Assembly (NCBI GenBank): GCA_934636825.1
Contig: CAKUBG010000010.1
Location: forward strand, 12,185-76,184
DNA from: an uncultured bacterium
Lineage (GTDB): Bacteria; Vulcanimicrobiota; Xenobia; Xenobiales; Xenobiaceae
Direction of reading: 5' to 3'
Length of the DNA stretch: 64,000 nucleotides
In this document: piece by piece, positions 60,706 to 64,000 of the stretch
Position numbering within the stretch: position 1 is the first letter of the stretch
Layout of the letters: every line of letters begins with the position of its first letter
Position numbers and translations under genes: made by a program
The notes under the pieces: generated by a model
Seen by the model: the letters and a program-made list of their open reading frames with translations, nothing else
Told to the model about the DNA's origin: nothing
The model's database searches: none

Positions 60706-61371
60706 CTAAGTCTCCAAATTTATTTTAGTAGCTCCCAAGTCTGTCAATTTGGCAATAACATCAGCTTTAGTTACTGAATTTTCGACAGCTATAGAAGTTT
60801 CGATCAGAAGCTCTTGCTCTTCTTGGCTAATAGCTAATTTGCGTATCTTTATGCCGCCTGTACTAAGCTGAAGGCGCATCTTCTCCAATATACCTGGATC
60901 GTTTGGTAGAGATACATTTAAGTAAATAAGGTTCGAACCGGTAAAGACAGGCTCTAAACGTCGCAAAGTTACCAAAGTGAGAAGGGAAATTGCGCACGTA
61001 GCTCCGGCCATAATAAAGGCCCCGGCACCACAACTCATGCCTATAGCGGCTACAACCCAAAGAGTAGCCGCAGTGGTAAGACCGTGAACGGTAGCTCCAT
61101 GTTTCATAATGGCGCCGGCGCCCAAAAAACCGATACCACTGACTATTTGGGCGGCAATTCGGGCCGGATCACGCGGCCCTTCGTTATAAGAGAAAAAATA
61201 AATAGAAAGGATTGTAAACAGGGCCGAACCGATAGAAACCATCACATGGGTACGCAAGCCGGCAGTGCGGTTCATAATTTCTCGCTCCATGCCGATAAAG
61301 CCGCCCAAAAGGGCGGCTGCTATCAGCCGTGAAGCCAAAACAAATTCTGTTTGTAATCCTATATTTTCCAT
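60706..61371 (-). CDS. MgtC/SapB-family membrane protein
   Basis: 221 residues. Four to five helices in the first 145 residues with the family signature GGFIGMEREIMNRTAGLRTH and SGIGFLGAGAIM. The C-terminal 75 residues form an ACT-like soluble domain. MgtC proteins affect magnesium homeostasis and, in pathogens, inhibit F-ATPase; the role here is unknown. The DUF493 gene ends 8 bp upstream on the same strand, so they are probably co-transcribed. Confidence 0.9.
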   Translation of the reverse strand: MENIGLQTEFVLASRLIAAALLGGFIGMEREIMNRTAGLRTHVMVSIGSALFTILSIYFFSYNEGPRDPARIAAQIVSGIGFLGAGAIMKHGATVHGLTTAATLWVVAAIGMSCGAGAFIMAGATCAISLLTLVTLRRLEPVFTGSNLIYLNVSLPNDPGILEKMRLQLSTGGIKIRKLAISQEEQELLIETSIAVENSVTKADVIAKLTDLGATKINLET

Positions 61372-61379
61372 TCTTATTG

Positions 61380-61766
61380 TTAAAGCATAGCTACAACTCG
61401 CTCGTCAGCTTTAAGTTCGGCGTAAATTGCATCCAGCTGTTCGCGGCTGTCAGCCATGATATCGATTGTAACAGATACGTAACGTCCTTTGCTGCTCTTA
61501 GCGATTCTGCAATGTTCCAAAGCCAATTCCGGCACATGCTTTTTCACAAGTTTGTGGGCATGGTCGAGAAAATCTTCTTCTGCATTGCCGAAAACTTTGA
61601 TAGGGAAGCGACAGGGGAATTTAAGAGCGGCCCCTCTACCGCCGTGTTTAGCAATAAAAGCTTCAGAAGCGTCACTGAGTTTGGTCGCTACCTCATGCTT
61701 ATGATCGTGGCAACCGCACCCGCAGTGCTCGTCGTGACTATTTTCGTGGTGATTATGTTCGCTCAT
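61380..61766 (-). CDS. DUF493 (YbeD-like) protein with His/Cys-rich N-terminus
   Basis: 128 residues. Residues 45-128 match the YbeD/DUF493 ferredoxin-like fold (FPCRFPIKVFG, SSKGRYVSVTIDI, LYxEL-type end). The first 25 residues are a metal-binding-like stretch with HNHH, HCGCGCHDHKH. DUF493 itself has no known catalytic role. The His/Cys tail beside an MgtC gene hints at metal sensing, which is inference. Confidence 0.8.
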   Translation of the reverse strand: MSEHNHHENSHDEHCGCGCHDHKHEVATKLSDASEAFIAKHGGRGAALKFPCRFPIKVFGNAEEDFLDHAHKLVKKHVPELALEHCRIAKSSKGRYVSVTIDIMADSREQLDAIYAELKADERVVAML

Positions 61767-61819
61767 ATTAAAACTAAAGCCTCACTTAGCCGTTTTCTTC
61801 TAATTCTAACCGACTAGAG

Positions 61820-64000
61820 TTAGTTTTTCGTTTTCTTAGTCTTTGATTTGTGTTTATTTGCCTTCTTTTTAGCCTTGGTTTTGGCTTCTTTTTGTTTGTC
61901 GGCAGCTTGCTTTTTGGTAAAAGCTTCCACTGCGTTGGCTTTGGCCTCTTCTTCCAGGGTCTCTTCCTCTTCTTCAGGCTCTTGGCTAAGCTTAGGAGAA
62001 GTTAGAGGAGAAATGTAAGTATCAGTTGTGTCCCAACTGTAGTTCCATTTTGTCCACTTGTCAGGAAGACGCAAACCTTCAGGCATGCCCAATCTGGTAG
62101 GATAGCTCTTTAATGATTGACCAGCGCTGACCCTAACTGTTTGTAAAGTGCCCGTGGTATAACCGACTACGCACATGCCGCGATAGACGCTGAGCAAAGT
62201 AAACTGTTTGCCACCGGCGTCTGTTTTTAAAGCTACGGCATACATGGTGTTTTGATCGTTAACCGGAGTTACACGCACCTGGGGAGTAAGCATGAAAACC
62301 ATACTCTCAGGTGTACTGTAAGCAAAAACTCGGCCTTGTCTCAGGAAGAAACCGCTGAGGAAGCGTTCGTTCTTGTCCGTTTTCAAGCTTTCAATCAGCA
62401 CATCGCTATATTTATCAATGCGTAAATTGCCTCCGTTGCGCAAAGCTATCACATTGTAAGGCGATTTCTCACTGATTAAGCGACTGTCTACCGGAACCAT
62501 ATCCCCTTTATGGACAGGAATGTAGCTCTGTCGATAATTAGTCTTTAAATCGTGAGTTTCGATAGGCAATAAAGGCACTTCGTAGTCAGCGGCAAACCAC
62601 TTTAAGACGTTGTTAATATTAAGAACACCTACTAAAATAGCTACGCCGACAATGAAAAGGAAAGCTCCCCAATACCTTTGCTTACGCCAGAATGAATCTG
62701 TTTTGTAGTATTGTTTCCACTCTTTTTCCCAGCGTTTGAGCTCTTCCATACGACGCATGCGCCGTTCCAAAACAGACTCATGCTTTTTCGTAATTTTGTA
62801 AGGCTTTTCGCTTTCACGCTTATGCTGCTTCTTGGGGTGCTTTTTAATTTCCGAACCGAGAATAGCTGACCAGTGCTCTTCAGGAGATTTATCAAACTTT
62901 TTAGGGCCGGAGGCAGCTTCATCGTCTAAAGGTGTGAACGGCAGAGAAGAGCTTGGATCAAAGTTTTTGCTGCTGACAAACTCATAAAGACTTGTTTGCA
63001 ACTGGAATAAAGCTCTCTGCTTTTGATAAAGATCGGACTGTTGCTCAAAGAGATGCTTGCGCTCGATACTTGAGGTCTTTTCATCTTTAATCAACTGCTC
63101 TAAGCGATTTTGCTGTTGCTCGTAATAAGCCATGTAACCGGCATAGTACGACTGAATATTGTTATATTCAGCGACGCGCTGAGCCAGTAGAGCTTTGCGT
63201 TCTTTTTCTTTGAGGAATTCTTTTGGAGGAGTCGCCGATACTGTGGGAATAGGCCGACTGCTTGGCGCTTTGGCTCCGCCTCTATTGTTAGCTCCATTCT
63301 TTAAAACTGGCTGGTTAGGCACACTGGGGCGGCGGCGTGGCTTTGGCGCAGGTTCGGCAGTTGCGCTCTTTGCTAAAGATACGGAGGAGTGAGCCGCTGT
63401 AGCTGTTGCCGAGACACTCGATCCAGTTTGGGTAGCTGGATAGTCGGCCGCTTTGCCTGGCTGATAAGGATCCGGCGCTTGCGATTTTTGTACTTGTGCA
63501 CCTAATGTAGGAGACGCAGCAGATGCCCCGCGCATTTGTGTCGATGTACCCACATTTGAAGATGTTGTTATTCTTGTTTGCGCACCCAAAGTGGCCGCCG
63601 TGCGCGGCTGATAAGGCTGTGTTCCCAAAGTTTGGGAAGTAGCTCGCTGCGCTTGAGGTTGCGCTCCTAAAGTAGGCGCAGTTGTGCGCTGCGCTTGAGG
63701 CTGCGCTCCTAAAGTAGCCGCCGTGCGTGGCTGGTAAGGTTGCGCTCCTAAAGTAGGCGCAGTCGTGCGCTGTGCTTGAGTTTGAGTGCCCAAAGTAGCC
63801 GCCGTGCGTGGTTGATAAGGCTGTGCTCCCAAAGTTTGGGAAGTAGCTCGCTGCGCTTGAGGTTGTGCTCCTAAAGTGGGCGCAGTTGTGCGCTGCGCTT
63901 GAGTTGGAGCGCCTAGAGTAGCTGCCGTGCGTGGTTGATAAGGCTGTGCTCCCAAAGTTTGGGAAGTAGCTCGCTGCGCTTGAGGTTGTGCTCCTAAAGT
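61820..64000 (-). CDS. Repeat-rich membrane protein with FecR-like domain (5' end beyond window)
   Basis: The frame stays open to the window edge, so the coding start lies outside; the apparent start at 63955 is a TTG inside a repeat. The visible N-terminal 140 residues are tandem TLGAQ repeats. A Gln/Glu-rich coiled region follows (AEYNNIQSYYAGYMAYYEQQQN), then a basic stretch and one TM helix (FLFIVGVAILVGVL). The extracytoplasmic domain resembles FecR (RNGGNLRIDKYSDVLIES, GRVFAYSTPE, VSAGQSL). The tail is Lys/Glu-rich. FecR-like domains transmit envelope signals; no sigma factor is adjacent. Confidence 0.7.
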   Translation of the reverse strand, partial: TLGAQPQAQRATSQTLGAQPYQPRTAATLGAPTQAQRTTAPTLGAQPQAQRATSQTLGAQPYQPRTAATLGTQTQAQRTTAPTLGAQPYQPRTAATLGAQPQAQRTTAPTLGAQPQAQRATSQTLGTQPYQPRTAATLGAQTRITTSSNVGTSTQMRGASAASPTLGAQVQKSQAPDPYQPGKAADYPATQTGSSVSATATAAHSSVSLAKSATAEPAPKPRRRPSVPNQPVLKNGANNRGGAKAPSSRPIPTVSATPPKEFLKEKERKALLAQRVAEYNNIQSYYAGYMAYYEQQQNRLEQLIKDEKTSSIERKHLFEQQSDLYQKQRALFQLQTSLYEFVSSKNFDPSSSLPFTPLDDEAASGPKKFDKSPEEHWSAILGSEIKKHPKKQHKRESEKPYKITKKHESVLERRMRRMEELKRWEKEWKQYYKTDSFWRKQRYWGAFLFIVGVAILVGVLNINNVLKWFAADYEVPLLPIETHDLKTNYRQSYIPVHKGDMVPVDSRLISEKSPYNVIALRNGGNLRIDKYSDVLIESLKTDKNERFLSGFFLRQGRVFAYSTPESMVFMLTPQVRVTPVNDQNTMYAVALKTDAGGKQFTLLSVYRGMCVVGYTTGTLQTVRVSAGQSLKSYPTRLGMPEGLRLPDKWTKWNYSWDTTDTYISPLTSPKLSQEPEEEEETLEEEAKANAVEAFTKKQAADKQKEAKTKAKKKANKHKSKTKKTKN
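63580..64000. repeat. Tandem repeat coding for TLGAQ units
   Basis: Units of 13-14 residues alternate between TLGAQPYQPRTAA, TLGAxTQAQRTTAP and TLGAQPQAQRATSQ. The three together form a 123-bp higher-order repeat. About ten units are visible and the array continues past the window end. Codon-level similarity is high, so copy number may vary. Confidence 0.85.

Noticed and set aside
63955..63955. Start codon of the repeat protein at 63955
   Set aside because: It is a TTG inside a TLGAQ repeat, and the frame continues without a stop to the window edge, so the true start is outside.

Overview
No rRNA, tRNA, CRISPR array, transposase or phage gene is visible. By eye the G+C is in the mid-40s, codons mostly end in A/T, and TTG/GTG starts are common. 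Secreted proteins, a BamE/SmpA-like repeat protein, a squalene-hopene cyclase, a Tus/DsrE trio, a DUF493 protein and NlpC/P60 and HtrA envelope proteins suggest a diderm, mostly anaerobic bacterium. A non-photosynthetic cyanobacterial relative (Vampirovibrionia/Obscuribacterales type) is my best guess. No phylogenetic marker was aligned, so this is inference.

Layout. 1-4.6 kb: a large uncharacterised helical protein and a convergent, overlapping polytopic membrane protein. 4.6-10.8 kb: a structured intergenic region, ispG, three DsrE/F/H-like genes, then a cobamide salvage/remodelling operon (cobT, a CbiR-like TIM barrel, cobU, cobS). 10.9-14.5 kb: a secreted BamE-like protein, an RlmL-like methyltransferase, a J-domain/TPR protein and an unknown. 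14.6-22.4 kb: a molybdenum hydroxylase locus, all on the minus strand. It holds an NTP-transferase/ModE-like fusion, a MocA-like maturase, a three-subunit xanthine dehydrogenase-type enzyme and a second, fused Fe-S/Mo dehydrogenase behind an internal terminator. 22.6-31.2 kb: GNAT, HAD, MalQ, PepT and uncharacterised proteins. 31.3-43.6 kb: squalene-hopene cyclase with a small membrane partner, a Ser/Thr kinase fused to a degenerate cyclase domain, a secreted transglutaminase-like protein lacking its cysteine, an anthrax-lethal-factor-like zincin, and a NAD synthetase whose glutaminase site is gone. 43.9-50.6 kb: a family B DNA polymerase with an eroded exonuclease, carboxypeptidase Taq, and groES-groEL with an unusual spacer. 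50.7-64 kb: lipid/sugar activation (acyl-CoA ligase, UGP-type uridylyltransferase, CoaD, a SepIVA-like coiled coil), an orphan MalK/UgpC-type ATPase, a JAMM-TM-LysM protein paired with an NlpC/P60 hydrolase, HtrA, MgtC, DUF493, and a repeat-rich FecR-like membrane protein running off the end.

A recurring theme is proteins that keep a recognisable enzymatic fold but lack the catalytic residues (NadE glutaminase, PolB exonuclease, transglutaminase, cyclase domain, possibly the MobA-like domain). They sit beside intact enzymes, which suggests repurposing as regulatory or binding modules. The most unusual candidates are the kinase-cyclase fusion, the JAMM-TM-LysM/NlpC pair, the MobA-ModE fusion with a matching palindrome, and the structured DNA before ispG.
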